64,000 bases of DNA from Bacillota bacterium (GTDB lineage: Bacteria > Bacillota > Clostridia > Lachnospirales > Lachnospiraceae): positions 1-64,000 of the forward strand of contig JAEXNR010000005.1 of assembly GCA_023439505.1 (NCBI GenBank). Reading direction: 5' to 3'. A model generated the notes under the pieces. It searched no databases. It was not told the DNA's origin and worked only from the letters and a program-made list of their open reading frames with translations. Below are positions 17,665 through 26,467 of the stretch, piece after piece. The translations under genes and the position numbers were made by a program. How positions within the stretch are numbered: the first letter of the stretch is position 1; each line of letters opens with the position of its first letter.

Positions 17665-17809
17665 AAGACCAATCTTAACGATTCGTGCTTCTATGTTTAA
17701 GGCGGAAGAAATGAAACAGACGGAACTGCCATTCGGAAGAGAAGCGGAAAGCAATGGTGTTTTCACAGCCTATCAACACAAAATGTATTGACAGACTGTG
17801 AGATGATAT

Positions 17810-18541
17810 CTACCCAAGCATCCTTTTTCTTAACTCTATAATTTCTGTCCCGGTGATTCCGCAAGAGGTAAGAAAACCCACGGCATCCATATAGTAATCT
17901 TTTAGATGCTGCATTGTAGTTATCATATCCTGGGGATCTGACAAGAAGATATAGTCTGGCAATTCCTGACCTTTACGCAAGGTCTGAGCTTTGTGAAATG
18001 TAATGAATTCAGATAGATTTGCGGCACTTACTGCGTAATCTGCGGCAATCATATCTTCATCAACCGAGACCAGACGAAGAAGGAGCATGGAGAGAACTCC
18101 GGTGCGGTCTTTACCGGCGGTACAATTAAAGATACAGATTCCCTCAGAGGATAACAGTAAACGGAAAATATCGGCAAATTTGTTATGATTCTGATCTAAC
18201 AGGTCAATATATAGAGCAGCCATGCTTTCTGGCAGATTTTCGAAATTGCTGGATTGAATATGATCAAGTAAGCCAATATTGTAATAATCAATGCCTGGTA
18301 CACCCTGAAGTTTAGATGGCTTTAAGAGCACTTCCTGTTGGGACCTTAGATCCACCTGCATAGTTACACCGAAGGACTTTAAAGCGGCAATATCCTCCGC
18401 AGTCAAGTCATGGAGAGAATCGGACCGATAATACACACCCTTTTTGGTATAACCTCCATCCGTTGTCGGGTATCCACCCAGGTCACGTATGTTCATGGCA
18501 CCTGACAGTTTGATGTTATGTTTTTCTATTTGGAAATCCAC
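17810..18541 (-). CDS. Tyrosine-protein phosphatase (Y_phosphatase3 family)
   Basis: This 243-residue cytoplasmic phosphatase has the active-site loop CTAGKDRTG in the middle of the protein and the N-terminal NIRDLGGYPTTDGG signature of the bacterial tyrosine/lipid phosphatase family (LipA- and IphP-like). The general acid region lies near SLHDLTAEDI. Members hydrolyse phosphotyrosine, phosphoserine or phosphoinositides; the substrate here is unknown. A GTG start is used after GAGGTAAC. It is the last gene of the uptake operon, behind a phosphodiesterase-like enzyme, and a terminator (18568-18596) separates the two. A role in removing phosphate from an imported compound is an inference. Confidence 0.85.
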   Translation of the reverse strand: MDFQIEKHNIKLSGAMNIRDLGGYPTTDGGYTKKGVYYRSDSLHDLTAEDIAALKSFGVTMQVDLRSQQEVLLKPSKLQGVPGIDYYNIGLLDHIQSSNFENLPESMAALYIDLLDQNHNKFADIFRLLLSSEGICIFNCTAGKDRTGVLSMLLLRLVSVDEDMIAADYAVSAANLSEFITFHKAQTLRKGQELPDYIFLSDPQDMITTMQHLKDYYMDAVGFLTSCGITGTEIIELRKRMLG

Positions 18542-18567
18542 AAGTTACCTCGATTCAAAAGAATAAT

Positions 18568-18596
18568 AAAAAGAGCGTTAATGTAACGCTCTTTTT
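18568..18596 (-). terminator. Intrinsic terminator after the phosphodiesterase-like gene
   Basis: A 13-bp perfect stem (AAAAAGAGCGTTA with TAACGCTCTTTTT) closes around three bases and ends in T5 on both strands. On the minus strand it lies 22 bases after the alkaline-phosphatase-family gene, so the following tyrosine phosphatase is expressed by read-through or from its own promoter. Confidence 0.85.
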
Positions 18597-18617
18597 AAAA
18601 GCATTCATTTCAGGTTT

Positions 18618-19919
18618 CTATTTGATAATGTCTAAGGGTTTTCCCATCATATCCGGAAGATTAACACCCAGTATTTTTGCTAAGGTCGGACACTCATCCA
18701 GCACACTTGCTCCATCTATGATGACTTCCTCCAGAATGTCAGGACCAAAGGCGATAAGAGCCGGTTTGGGTCCCTTGGAGGGATGATAACCATGATTTGA
18801 ATGATATCCCCGATAGGATGGATTTTCGGTGGAGATGGAGATGGGACCGTCAAATAAATTCTCAAAGCATACCCCTTCTGACGCTTCAACAACAAAGCTA
18901 AAGCTGCCGGAAAGCCCTTCCTCAATCTGAGCTTCCCTTGCGGTATAGATGCGTTCCAGGTAAGCAGGGTAATTTTCTTTAATTCTTTGAAGGATGTCAT
19001 ACACTTTTGCAGTCAGTACCGGATCATCGGGATTCTTTAGAATGATCTGTGCAGAAAAGCCTGCGGAGAAGCTATACGCTTCATAATCAAGAACATTACC
19101 TTCCCCATCCACTTGAACAAGACCATAATTTTTAAGTGCGATATTAAGGTGGAATACCTCCTCAATATCCATCTGACCATGGTCACCCATAATAAAAAAG
19201 TTCGTTGTTTCAAGGGTTCCGGCTTCTCTGAATGCATTTAATAATACACCAAACAGAGCATCTATTCTTATGAGTGCCTCCTCTATTCTAGGATGATGAT
19301 TCCCAAGCTTATGACGGCAGTGATCCAGCCAGATAATATGCTCCAGCAGCAGATCCGGCCGGACATTTTTAATAATGTCTGCCGCGATGGGTACGCTGAA
19401 AAAGTCGATATCCATAGATTCTCTGAAATTAAAGGGAGCAATATACCGATCGAAGTATTGATTCATGACATTTTGCGTACAGGATATCTCATAGGTCTTT
19501 CTGATGGTGCTTTCTGTTTGCGGCCACATTTCCGCAAGATTATAATCCGGAACCTGCCCGCCTAAGCACGGCCAGGTAACACTGGCGGTTACAAGACCTT
19601 TTTCCTTTGCTGCATCGATAAGAGTAGGAACTTTAATGGATTCGTGCTTCCAGAACCAGTTCTGGCCAATCGTATTCCAATTTACGGTTTTCGTCGGAAC
19701 GAAAGGAAGCATATTGTGGTATATGCCATGTCGATCTGCCGTTACACCGGTTATGATACTTGCATGATTGACGTTTGTCAGGGTGGGATATACTTCCTGT
19801 ATATTCTTTATGATCGCCGCCTTTTTTAATACGCCTGAGAAGTTTGGGAGGGTGGATAAAAACGCAATATCTGCGGTTTGAAGTGCGTCAATGGAAAGAA
19901 TCATCATTTTATTTTGCAT
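18618..19919 (-). CDS. Alkaline phosphatase-superfamily phosphodiesterase
   Basis: This 433-residue protein belongs to the nucleotide pyrophosphatase/phosphodiesterase branch. It has MMILSIDALQ (metal Asp), YPTLTNVNHASIITG (nucleophile Thr in the TN-x-NH context), FIMGDHGQMD (Asp/His metal ligands) and GYHSNHGYHPSKGP (His ligands). There is no signal peptide, so it should act inside the cell. Placed after an ABC importer with a UgpC-like ATPase, it may cleave an imported phosphodiester or phosphorylated compound. The ATG at 19919 follows AGAGGA with seven bases; a GTG just upstream is less likely. Confidence 0.85.
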   Translation of the reverse strand: MQNKMMILSIDALQTADIAFLSTLPNFSGVLKKAAIIKNIQEVYPTLTNVNHASIITGVTADRHGIYHNMLPFVPTKTVNWNTIGQNWFWKHESIKVPTLIDAAKEKGLVTASVTWPCLGGQVPDYNLAEMWPQTESTIRKTYEISCTQNVMNQYFDRYIAPFNFRESMDIDFFSVPIAADIIKNVRPDLLLEHIIWLDHCRHKLGNHHPRIEEALIRIDALFGVLLNAFREAGTLETTNFFIMGDHGQMDIEEVFHLNIALKNYGLVQVDGEGNVLDYEAYSFSAGFSAQIILKNPDDPVLTAKVYDILQRIKENYPAYLERIYTAREAQIEEGLSGSFSFVVEASEGVCFENLFDGPISISTENPSYRGYHSNHGYHPSKGPKPALIAFGPDILEEVIIDGASVLDECPTLAKILGVNLPDMMGKPLDIIK

Positions 19920-19930
19920 CACGTTTTCCT

Positions 19931-21307
19931 CTATTTCTGATTAAGTATTTGATTCACTTTTGCTTCAGCTGTGGCTAAAGTTGTATCTACATCTGCTTTA
20001 TTTACCAGGATTGAGTCAAGGGCACTTACAATTGCAGCATCTGCTTCTGTTGTGCTGGGTGTAATTCCGCCGGCATTAGCTAACTGATCAATAACAACTT
20101 TGAATTGTGGCATTTTGGTATAAAGCTGCTGCATGGTGGGATCGTTTGCGGCACTGATTCTACTGGGTAGATATCCGGTATTGGTAGAAGCTTTTATTGC
20201 CTGTTCCTTTGCAGTCATCCATTTAATAAATTGCCATGCTGCTTCCTTCTGATTGTCAGTGAGCTTGGAGGTCAAAACCAGATTGGCGCCTCCGGTGGGA
20301 CAGGAGGAAGAAGTACCCTTTGGTAAAAATGCCGTATTTACATTGAAGCCACTGCTTGCGCCAAGACCAACAAAGGTGGTAAGGCCTCCCGTTGAATAAA
20401 ACCACATGGCACAATTCTGACTTTTAACATCTGAAAGAAAGCTATCCCCCTGAGTGCTGGAAAGGACTTTGGCACTGCCTTCCTCTATCATCTGATTAAT
20501 ATTTGCGATTACTTTTTTTGCAGCCTCGGAATTGATATTTGTTGCTGTTGTATCATCATTATAAAGACTTGAGTCATATTCCATGAGAAAGGCCTGAAAC
20601 AGCCAGGCATTTGCAATAACAGTCATACCGTATTTACCGGTTTTTTCTTTGATGGTTGCTGCGTATTGAATCAGATCCTCCCATGTGTCGGGACCCTTGG
20701 TATCAAGACCTGCCTCTTCCAAAAGAGTAGTATTCAGATAAAGAATGGGAGTACTTCTCAAGTAAGGAAGAGAATAAGTTGTACCCTGATAAGTAGAATC
20801 AGTAGTAAAAGCGGGTTGAAAATCTTCCATATTGACTTCAGCTTTATCACGTTCTATGTAGGTATCAAGTGCTTGTAATACCCCACTTTTCGTATAGGGC
20901 TGCAGCATGCTCACATCCATAACAGTCACAGCCGGTGCGGTGCCGGCAACATAGGCAGCTTTCAGCTTCTGGGACATGGCGGCGTAGTCACCCTGATATT
21001 CGGCATTTACGGTAATCCCCAATTCCTTGCCTACAGTTTCATTAAATTCCGTGGTCAGACTAATGTTGTTTTCCTGCACCTTGTCGGTATAGCAATACCA
21101 GAACGAAATGGTTTCATTTAACTTCGTTGGCGCTTCGTCAGCTGTGGAGACAGGTTCATCATTTGTTTCCGGAGCAGGTGTTTGTGTTACCGCCATAGTA
21201 CTGGCGGGAGATTCCCCTCCGAGGGTTTCGTTGGATTGTGCTTTACCGCATCCTGTCATTGACAGGATGAGCGTTGCAATTAATAATACTGAGATAAATT
21301 TTTTCAT
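19931..21307 (-). CDS. ABC transporter substrate-binding lipoprotein
   Basis: This 458-residue family 1 extracellular solute-binding protein has a lipoprotein signal ending LSMTGC (Cys 20), then an acidic Ser/Thr-rich linker and the binding fold (ISFWYCYTDKVQENN, YSLPYLRSTPILYLNTTLLEEAGL, QFIKWMTAKEQAIKASTNTGYLP). UgpB- or MalE-type proteins of this kind bind sugars, oligosaccharides or glycerol-3-phosphate. It is followed within 11 bases by the phosphodiesterase-like gene and preceded by both permeases. AAAGGAG lies before the ATG. The ligand is unknown; the downstream phosphatases hint at a phosphorylated one. Confidence 0.88.
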   Translation of the reverse strand: MKKFISVLLIATLILSMTGCGKAQSNETLGGESPASTMAVTQTPAPETNDEPVSTADEAPTKLNETISFWYCYTDKVQENNISLTTEFNETVGKELGITVNAEYQGDYAAMSQKLKAAYVAGTAPAVTVMDVSMLQPYTKSGVLQALDTYIERDKAEVNMEDFQPAFTTDSTYQGTTYSLPYLRSTPILYLNTTLLEEAGLDTKGPDTWEDLIQYAATIKEKTGKYGMTVIANAWLFQAFLMEYDSSLYNDDTTATNINSEAAKKVIANINQMIEEGSAKVLSSTQGDSFLSDVKSQNCAMWFYSTGGLTTFVGLGASSGFNVNTAFLPKGTSSSCPTGGANLVLTSKLTDNQKEAAWQFIKWMTAKEQAIKASTNTGYLPSRISAANDPTMQQLYTKMPQFKVVIDQLANAGGITPSTTEADAAIVSALDSILVNKADVDTTLATAEAKVNQILNQK

Positions 21308-21355
21308 TTTTTACTCCTTTCAATTTTGCAATTCATTTTTGGAACTTTGTGGTTA

Positions 21356-22180
21356 TTATTTTTCGCCTGAATAAGTAAAGGCTTTAATAATCTGTTTTTG
21401 AGATAAAGCAAAAGCGACGATAATTGGTAATATCATAATTACATTGCCCGCCATTACAATGTGATAAGTGATGCCACTATCGACGGTTCGTAAGGAAGCG
21501 ATACCCAATGGCAGGGTACGGACGGCGTCAGTCGTCGTCATCACCAGAGGCCAAAAATAGTCATTCCAGGAGGAGATGAAGGTAAATAAGGCCAGGATGG
21601 CAATGGTCGGCTTTGCAGTTGGAAGCATGATCTGAAAAATTATCTGTAATTCACCGGCCTTGTCCATCTGGGCGGCTTCAAGTATTTCCTCCGGAATCTG
21701 CATAAAACTTTGCCTTAACATAAAGATACCAAAGGCACTGCTGGCAAAGGGGAGAATTAATGACCAATAGGTATTGATAAGACCCAGATTGCTGAACATG
21801 AGAAAAATGGGGAGAAAGATAAGCTGACCCGGTATCATCATAGTTGCCAGTGTCAAACCAAAGAAGAAGTTCTTCCCTTTAAAGCGATAGCGGGCAAAGG
21901 CGTAGGCAGCTGGTATTACTGTTAATAGCTGGCATACTAAGATGCCGACGGTTACCAGGATGCTGTTGATGGTGTATTTGATGAATGGTACAGCAGTAAG
22001 GGCTACCTTAAAGTTCTCCCATTGAGGACGCTTTGGCCACAGGGAGGGTGGGAATTCCAACACTTCTTCCAGAGATTTAATGGAGGTTATGATCATCCAA
22101 TAAAATGGAAGGATGAATATGACAGCAATCAGTATACAGATGAGCAATCGAAAAATAATCCTAATCGTTTTATTTATCAT
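21356..22180 (-). CDS. ABC sugar transporter permease (MalG/UgpE type)
   Basis: This 274-residue inner-membrane subunit has about six transmembrane segments and the cytoplasmic EAA loop EEILEAAQMDKAGELQIIFQIMLP, which contacts the ATPase. The MalG-type pattern ends with IIVAFALSQKQIIKAFTYSGEK, typical of the second permease in sugar importers. It lies 16 bases after its partner permease and 49 bases before the substrate-binding gene, all on the minus strand. Confidence 0.92.
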   Translation of the reverse strand: MINKTIRIIFRLLICILIAVIFILPFYWMIITSIKSLEEVLEFPPSLWPKRPQWENFKVALTAVPFIKYTINSILVTVGILVCQLLTVIPAAYAFARYRFKGKNFFFGLTLATMMIPGQLIFLPIFLMFSNLGLINTYWSLILPFASSAFGIFMLRQSFMQIPEEILEAAQMDKAGELQIIFQIMLPTAKPTIAILALFTFISSWNDYFWPLVMTTTDAVRTLPLGIASLRTVDSGITYHIVMAGNVIMILPIIVAFALSQKQIIKAFTYSGEK

Positions 22181-22195
22181 TATGTCCCTCCACCC

Positions 22196-23092
22196 TTATC
22201 GATAATGTACTTTTGAGCTTAAGGCTCTAAAGTAGAAAATAGTAATAACACCGATGATCAGCATGAGAATTACGCCTACTGCCGAGCTGTAGCCAATTTT
22301 ATAATATCCGAAGCCATATTCGTAAATATAATAGACAAGGGTATTGGTTGAGTTGGTGGGTCCACCCTTTGTCATAATACTGATTGTCTCAAATACCTTT
22401 AAGGAGGCAATGATATTAACCAGTGCTAAGAAAAATAAGGTTGGGGAGAGCATCGGTAGGGTGATCCTGAAAAAAACCGAGGAGGGTTTCGCCTTGTCAA
22501 GGCTTGCCGCTTCATACAAATACGAAGGGATACTCTGCATGCCTGAGATCAAAATAATTGTGTTATAGCCAACGCTTTTCCATACCGCCACGATAACTAA
22601 GGAAAGCATAGCGGTTTTCGGATCTTCCAGCCAATGAAGAACAGGAATATGGAAGACACCCAGGATATAGTTGAATAATCCATAGGAGGAATCCATCATC
22701 CACATCCAGATAAAGGAAATGGATATAAAAGAGATGATATAAGGCATAAATACTGCACTTTGAAGGACCATATTAATACGTGAAGTACTTTTCAAAAAAA
22801 GTGCCAGAAAAAGTGCCAGGACAATTGTGAAGGTCACTGTCAGGGCCATGTACGCAAAGGTATTCCCGATGACCTGCCAAAAACCCTGATCCGAAAGCAA
22901 GGTTATATAGTTTTGCAGACCAAGATACATCTTTTCGCCCATCATGTCCCATTTAAAAAAGCTGAGGTAAATCATATAAAAAATGGGATAAATCATGAAG
23001 ATCGAAAAAATGGTAATGGAAGGAGCGATAAATAAATAGGGACGCAGGACTTTCGCCACGGATTGAACTGAAATGGGTTTCCCTTTCATCAT
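22196..23092 (-). CDS. ABC sugar transporter permease (MalF/UgpA type)
   Basis: This 298-residue permease has six predicted segments, starting with YLFIAPSITIFSIFMIYPIFYMIYLS, and an EAA motif at SYLYEAASLDKAKPSSVFFRITLPML. It pairs with the next permease. Its ATG overlaps the stop of the ATPase gene by four bases, showing tight translational coupling. Confidence 0.92.
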   Translation of the reverse strand: MMKGKPISVQSVAKVLRPYLFIAPSITIFSIFMIYPIFYMIYLSFFKWDMMGEKMYLGLQNYITLLSDQGFWQVIGNTFAYMALTVTFTIVLALFLALFLKSTSRINMVLQSAVFMPYIISFISISFIWMWMMDSSYGLFNYILGVFHIPVLHWLEDPKTAMLSLVIVAVWKSVGYNTIILISGMQSIPSYLYEAASLDKAKPSSVFFRITLPMLSPTLFFLALVNIIASLKVFETISIMTKGGPTNSTNTLVYYIYEYGFGYYKIGYSSAVGVILMLIIGVITIFYFRALSSKVHYR

Positions 23093-24156
23093 TTTAGCGG
23101 ATCACCTGCCTTAGTAATATTGATACGCTCCTGATTCTTATCAAAGAAAAGCAGACGTTCTGCCTTGACACTAACTTGAATTGCTCCATAGTCAAAAGGA
23201 TCAGCATCGTATAGCCTCACATAAATAGGCCCAATGGCAGTGGCTATCTTGTAAAGGTGTTCGGTACCGAGCAGCTCGCGCACCAGCAGGTCACCAGGAA
23301 AGACGAAGGCAGCTTTCAAATCACTTTCTCCTGGATACTTCAGTGTTGCACTCTCAGGACGAAAGCCCAAATAACAGGCACCCTCCGGTAATAGATCTTC
23401 AAATCCTTTCAATGCCTGGCAGTTGATAATATTCATGGGAGGGGAGCCGATGAATTGTGCTGTAAATATGTTCGAAGGGGTATGGTAAATATCATAGGGG
23501 CTGGATTGCTGCATGATGTTACCATTTTTCATAAGAATAATATCTGTTCCCATGGACATCGCCTCAACCTGATCGTGTGTTACAAACACAAAGGTGGTTT
23601 TTAGCTTGCGGTGTAATTCGATTAACTCGGTTCGAATCTGATTTCTTAGCTTTGCATCAAGATTTGAAAGGGGCTCGTCCATTAAGAATACCTCCGGCTT
23701 TTTCACAATGGCACGGGCTAAAGCAATTCGCTGGCGCTGACCGCCGGACAGAGTATTGGGTTTACGGTTCAGATATTCTGTCAGTCCTACAATTTCTGAA
23801 ATCTCGTTAATTCTTCTTTCGCGCTCTGCTTTTGGAACCTTCATGTTTTTTAAACCGAATTCCATATTCTCCCGGACTGTCATCGTTGGGTAGATCGCAT
23901 AGTTTTGGAAGACCATAGCAATATTGCGGTCACCGGCATTCACGCCCTTCATAGATATTCCGTCAATCAGAATCTGACCGGAGGTTTCCTTCTCCAAACC
24001 CGCAATCATTCGAAGAATGGTTGATTTTCCGCAGCCGGAGGGGCCTAACAGAACGGTAAAACTTTCGGACTTAATATTCAGATTTAGGCCCTCGATGATT
24101 GGGTGATTCTGTTTGTAAGATTTGCTAATATCCTTCATTTCAATTTTATTATTCAT
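23089..24156 (-). CDS. ABC sugar-importer ATPase (UgpC/MsmK/MalK type)
   Basis: This 355-residue ATPase has GPSGCGKST (Walker A), NTLSGGQRQRIALARA (signature), VFLMDEPLSNLDAKLR (Walker B) and VTHDQVEAMSMG (H-switch), followed by a C-terminal TOBE/OB domain (IGSPPMNIINC, GFRPESATL) as in MalK. It energises the two permeases downstream. A MalK-type ATPase encoded inside the operon is somewhat less common in Firmicutes, which often share one MsmK, so this transporter may be self-contained. It is first in the minus-strand operon and divergent from a TetR regulator. Confidence 0.93.
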   Translation of the reverse strand: MNNKIEMKDISKSYKQNHPIIEGLNLNIKSESFTVLLGPSGCGKSTILRMIAGLEKETSGQILIDGISMKGVNAGDRNIAMVFQNYAIYPTMTVRENMEFGLKNMKVPKAERERRINEISEIVGLTEYLNRKPNTLSGGQRQRIALARAIVKKPEVFLMDEPLSNLDAKLRNQIRTELIELHRKLKTTFVFVTHDQVEAMSMGTDIILMKNGNIMQQSSPYDIYHTPSNIFTAQFIGSPPMNIINCQALKGFEDLLPEGACYLGFRPESATLKYPGESDLKAAFVFPGDLLVRELLGTEHLYKIATAIGPIYVRLYDADPFDYGAIQVSVKAERLLFFDKNQERINITKAGDPLK

Positions 24157-24250
24157 TGGTGGCTCAGCTTTCCGATATATTTTATTACGGTATTTACTAT
24201 AATTAAATTAAGAAAATAGTAATATCACAATATGGTTAAATATTTGTAAA

Positions 24251-24267
24251 TAATACGTGATGTATTA
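24251..24267. promoter_or_regulatory. Candidate TetR operator in the divergent region
   Basis: TAATAC and GTATTA form a 6-bp dyad with a five-base spacer, within the 203 bases between the uptake operon (-) and the TetR gene (+). The size and position fit a TetR-family operator that could control both directions. Confidence 0.45.
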
Positions 24268-24359
24268 AATTGAATTCAGTGTTTAAATTACAATGATGAT
24301 GTGATATACTAAAAGGGTAAATCATTGATACGAAGAGAAAGTGGAATGAGGTAGGATAG

Positions 24360-25010
24360 ATGGAACAGACCACACATGAGTTTAAATATCAAAAACATAG
24401 TGAAAAACAATATACCTTTATCTTGTCAGTGGCTGAAAACCTTTTTATTGAAAGAGGAATTGACAAGGTCAACATAGCTGATATCACAGAGGAATGCGGT
24501 ATCATGAGATCGACCTTTTATCGTTATTTCAAGAATAAGGAACAGATCCTATGGCATATTATGAGGCGCAATACCGTAAGTTTTTCAGACAAGCTGGCGG
24601 ATCGATTTAAGTTAAACGGAGGAACCACTTATGATCGGTATAAAATATTAATCGACATCATATATGAGGTGTTTGTAAACAACCCCAGTATCTATTCCTT
24701 TATGGATCTGTTTAATGAAACATACCAATATGTCACAAGTGGCAATGATACTACAATATATGATGAGGTATACAAAACCACAGATTTTCGCTCAGGTGAT
24801 ACGGTACGTTTTTTAACAGAGAATTTTCATGACGGATCAGTAAGAGCAGATCTTGATCCCAAGATCACTGCAGTTACGTTTACCTATAGTGCGATTAGTA
24901 TAGCGGTGGGCATGACCAAGCAGATTAAGACATTACCGAATAAATACGGCGTGAGTGCAGAGCAGGTTGTGCGCATTAGTTTAAATGCATTGCTTTCTGA
25001 GCTTGCGTAA
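24360..25010 (+). CDS. TetR/AcrR-family regulator
   Basis: This 216-residue protein has an N-terminal helix-turn-helix (ENLFIERGIDKVNIADITE, then CGIMRSTFYRYFKNKEQIL) and an all-helical ligand-binding C-terminal domain ending in an ISIAVGMTKQI helix. It is transcribed away from the UgpC-type operon and probably represses it. GAGGTAGGATAG precedes the ATG. The ligand cannot be told from sequence. Confidence 0.92.
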   Translation: MEQTTHEFKYQKHSEKQYTFILSVAENLFIERGIDKVNIADITEECGIMRSTFYRYFKNKEQILWHIMRRNTVSFSDKLADRFKLNGGTTYDRYKILIDIIYEVFVNNPSIYSFMDLFNETYQYVTSGNDTTIYDEVYKTTDFRSGDTVRFLTENFHDGSVRADLDPKITAVTFTYSAISIAVGMTKQIKTLPNKYGVSAEQVVRISLNALLSELA

Positions 25011-25018
25011 TCTTCGAT

Positions 25019-25091
25019 CCAGACTTTAGGGCGCGTTGGATGATCATCGTATCAAGCAATTCTCAAAAACGATCCGGTCTGGTCCTTTTTT
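25019..25091 (+). terminator. Probable terminator after the TetR gene
   Basis: CCAGAC (25019-25024) can pair with GTCTGG (25077-25082), followed by TCC and six T. The loop is long (52 bases), so this is a weaker call than the others. Confidence 0.4.
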
Positions 25092-25184
25092 GTTCAGAAA
25101 TAGGAAATCCCGAATATATTATAAAAAGATTGCTTTTAGAATAAGATTTGAATAACCTTCAAATCTCTCGGAAAGAAAGGCAGG

Positions 25185-26135
25185 ATGAAGCAAAGCAGAA
25201 TTATGATTCATATCCTTGTGATCTCTTTTGCTTTTATTCTTTTTATTGCATGGGATCAGCATTTCAACAGGAAGAATGGGGTAACTCAGACATTTTCATT
25301 GGTGCCGTATTATGAGATTTATTTAATAACAACGGATAATCAGGATCAATTCTGGAGTGAAATGAACCAGGGAGCATCTGATATGGCAAAGCTGACCAAT
25401 GTAAATTATTACTGGAGATTCCCTGATGAAAGAAATGTTAATAAGCAGATCGAAGTGATCAATCAGGCAATAGAGGACGGTGCAAAGGCACTTCTGGTTG
25501 TTGCAGATGACCCAAAACGCATCTCCGGTCCCATTGAGGATGCCAAAGCAAAAGGGATAAAAGTAATTTATTTGGATTCCCCCGCGAATGAAGAGGCAAT
25601 TACCACTTTGGCAACGGACAACTATGCGGCTGGAGTTACTGCAGGAGAAAGGATGATTGCCACACTGAAAAACAAGGGTATCAAGGAGGGGTCTATCGGT
25701 ATTATCAACATTAAGAACAAGATACCGACGAATGAACGGGAGAAGGGCTTTCGGGACGCACTGGAAAAGGAGCAGGGCTATACATTACTGCCAACCAAGT
25801 TTTCCAGAAGTGATCCTGAGGAAGCGAACGTGATGGCAGAAAAAATTATCCGCGAAAATAAGGATCTGGTCGGTCTGTTTGGAACAAATGAAGGAACGAC
25901 AGAAGGTGTGGGGTATGCTAACAGAGACAATGACAACCGATTTGCAGCAATTGGCTTTGATGTGTCAGATTTAACGAAACAATTATTCGAGGAAGGCAGC
26001 TTAAATGCTATTATCGCACAAAATCCTTATACCATGGGCTATCTGGGGATGGCTGAGGCAATTGCCAGCCTTCTTGGTAAAAATACCGGACCCAAAATGA
26101 TCAATACAGGATATACGGCTATCGAAAAAGAATAA
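25185..26135 (+). CDS. Membrane-anchored sugar-binding protein (Peripla_BP_4 type)
   Basis: This 316-residue protein has one N-terminal membrane segment (IHILVISFAFILFIAWD) without a lipobox, then a type I periplasmic-binding fold: YEIYLITTDNQDQFWSEMNQGA, ALLVVADDPKRISGPI, VIYLDSPANEEAITTLATDNYAAG, LFGTNEGTTEGVG, AAIGFDVSD. Such folds bind ribose, galactose or autoinducer-2-like sugars. No permease, ATPase or histidine kinase gene is adjacent, so it is an orphan: either a shared receptor or a sensor subunit acting elsewhere. AAGGCAGG precedes the ATG. Confidence 0.85.
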   Translation: MKQSRIMIHILVISFAFILFIAWDQHFNRKNGVTQTFSLVPYYEIYLITTDNQDQFWSEMNQGASDMAKLTNVNYYWRFPDERNVNKQIEVINQAIEDGAKALLVVADDPKRISGPIEDAKAKGIKVIYLDSPANEEAITTLATDNYAAGVTAGERMIATLKNKGIKEGSIGIINIKNKIPTNEREKGFRDALEKEQGYTLLPTKFSRSDPEEANVMAEKIIRENKDLVGLFGTNEGTTEGVGYANRDNDNRFAAIGFDVSDLTKQLFEEGSLNAIIAQNPYTMGYLGMAEAIASLLGKNTGPKMINTGYTAIEKE

Positions 26136-26467
26136 TTTATTCGGAAAAATGTCATAATACAGAGAATAGATTTGCTATTAGGACCGCTTGGATATTGAAA
26201 TAAATTTGTATTTATGATATATTGTAACATGGTTACAATTTTTTATATGGTTTTATCATATCGAATAAATAGGGTTGTAGTTTTGATTATTGGAATGTAG
26301 TGAAAGGTTCCCGCACATTCAGGGAAAAGAGCAATCTTTGTAATTACATTTCGAAAGATGATAAGCTCGTGAATACAATACTAATATGCTGACATGTCTT
26401 ACCTCACCGGTGACTTTAAAAGAGCTTATTCGTAACACGGGTCGCATATATAGGGAGGATACAGAAC
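26136..26467 (+). other. Long structured leader upstream of the antiporter gene
   Basis: No gene is visible in these 332 bases. They contain an 8-bp dyad followed by T6 (26221-26245, possible terminator), a TTCCC/GGGAA hairpin near 26308-26325, a perfect 10-bp palindrome TCACCGGTGA (26404-26413), and AAGCTC near 26364 able to pair with GAGCTT near 26423. The density of pairing suggests a cis-regulatory leader, possibly ion- or nucleotide-sensing. I cannot match it to a known riboswitch by eye. Confidence 0.4.
26221..26245 (+). terminator. Dyad with T-run after the orphan sugar-binding gene
   Basis: ATTGTAAC and GTTACAAT (three-base spacer) are followed directly by TTTTTT. It lies 86 bases after the sugar-binding gene. 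The A+T-rich stem is weak, and the symmetry could also be an operator. Confidence 0.45.

Noticed and set aside
17693..17791. 32-codon frame (MFKAEEMKQTEL) between isochorismatase and phosphatase genes
   Set aside because: No ribosome site and no recognisable family; probably chance.
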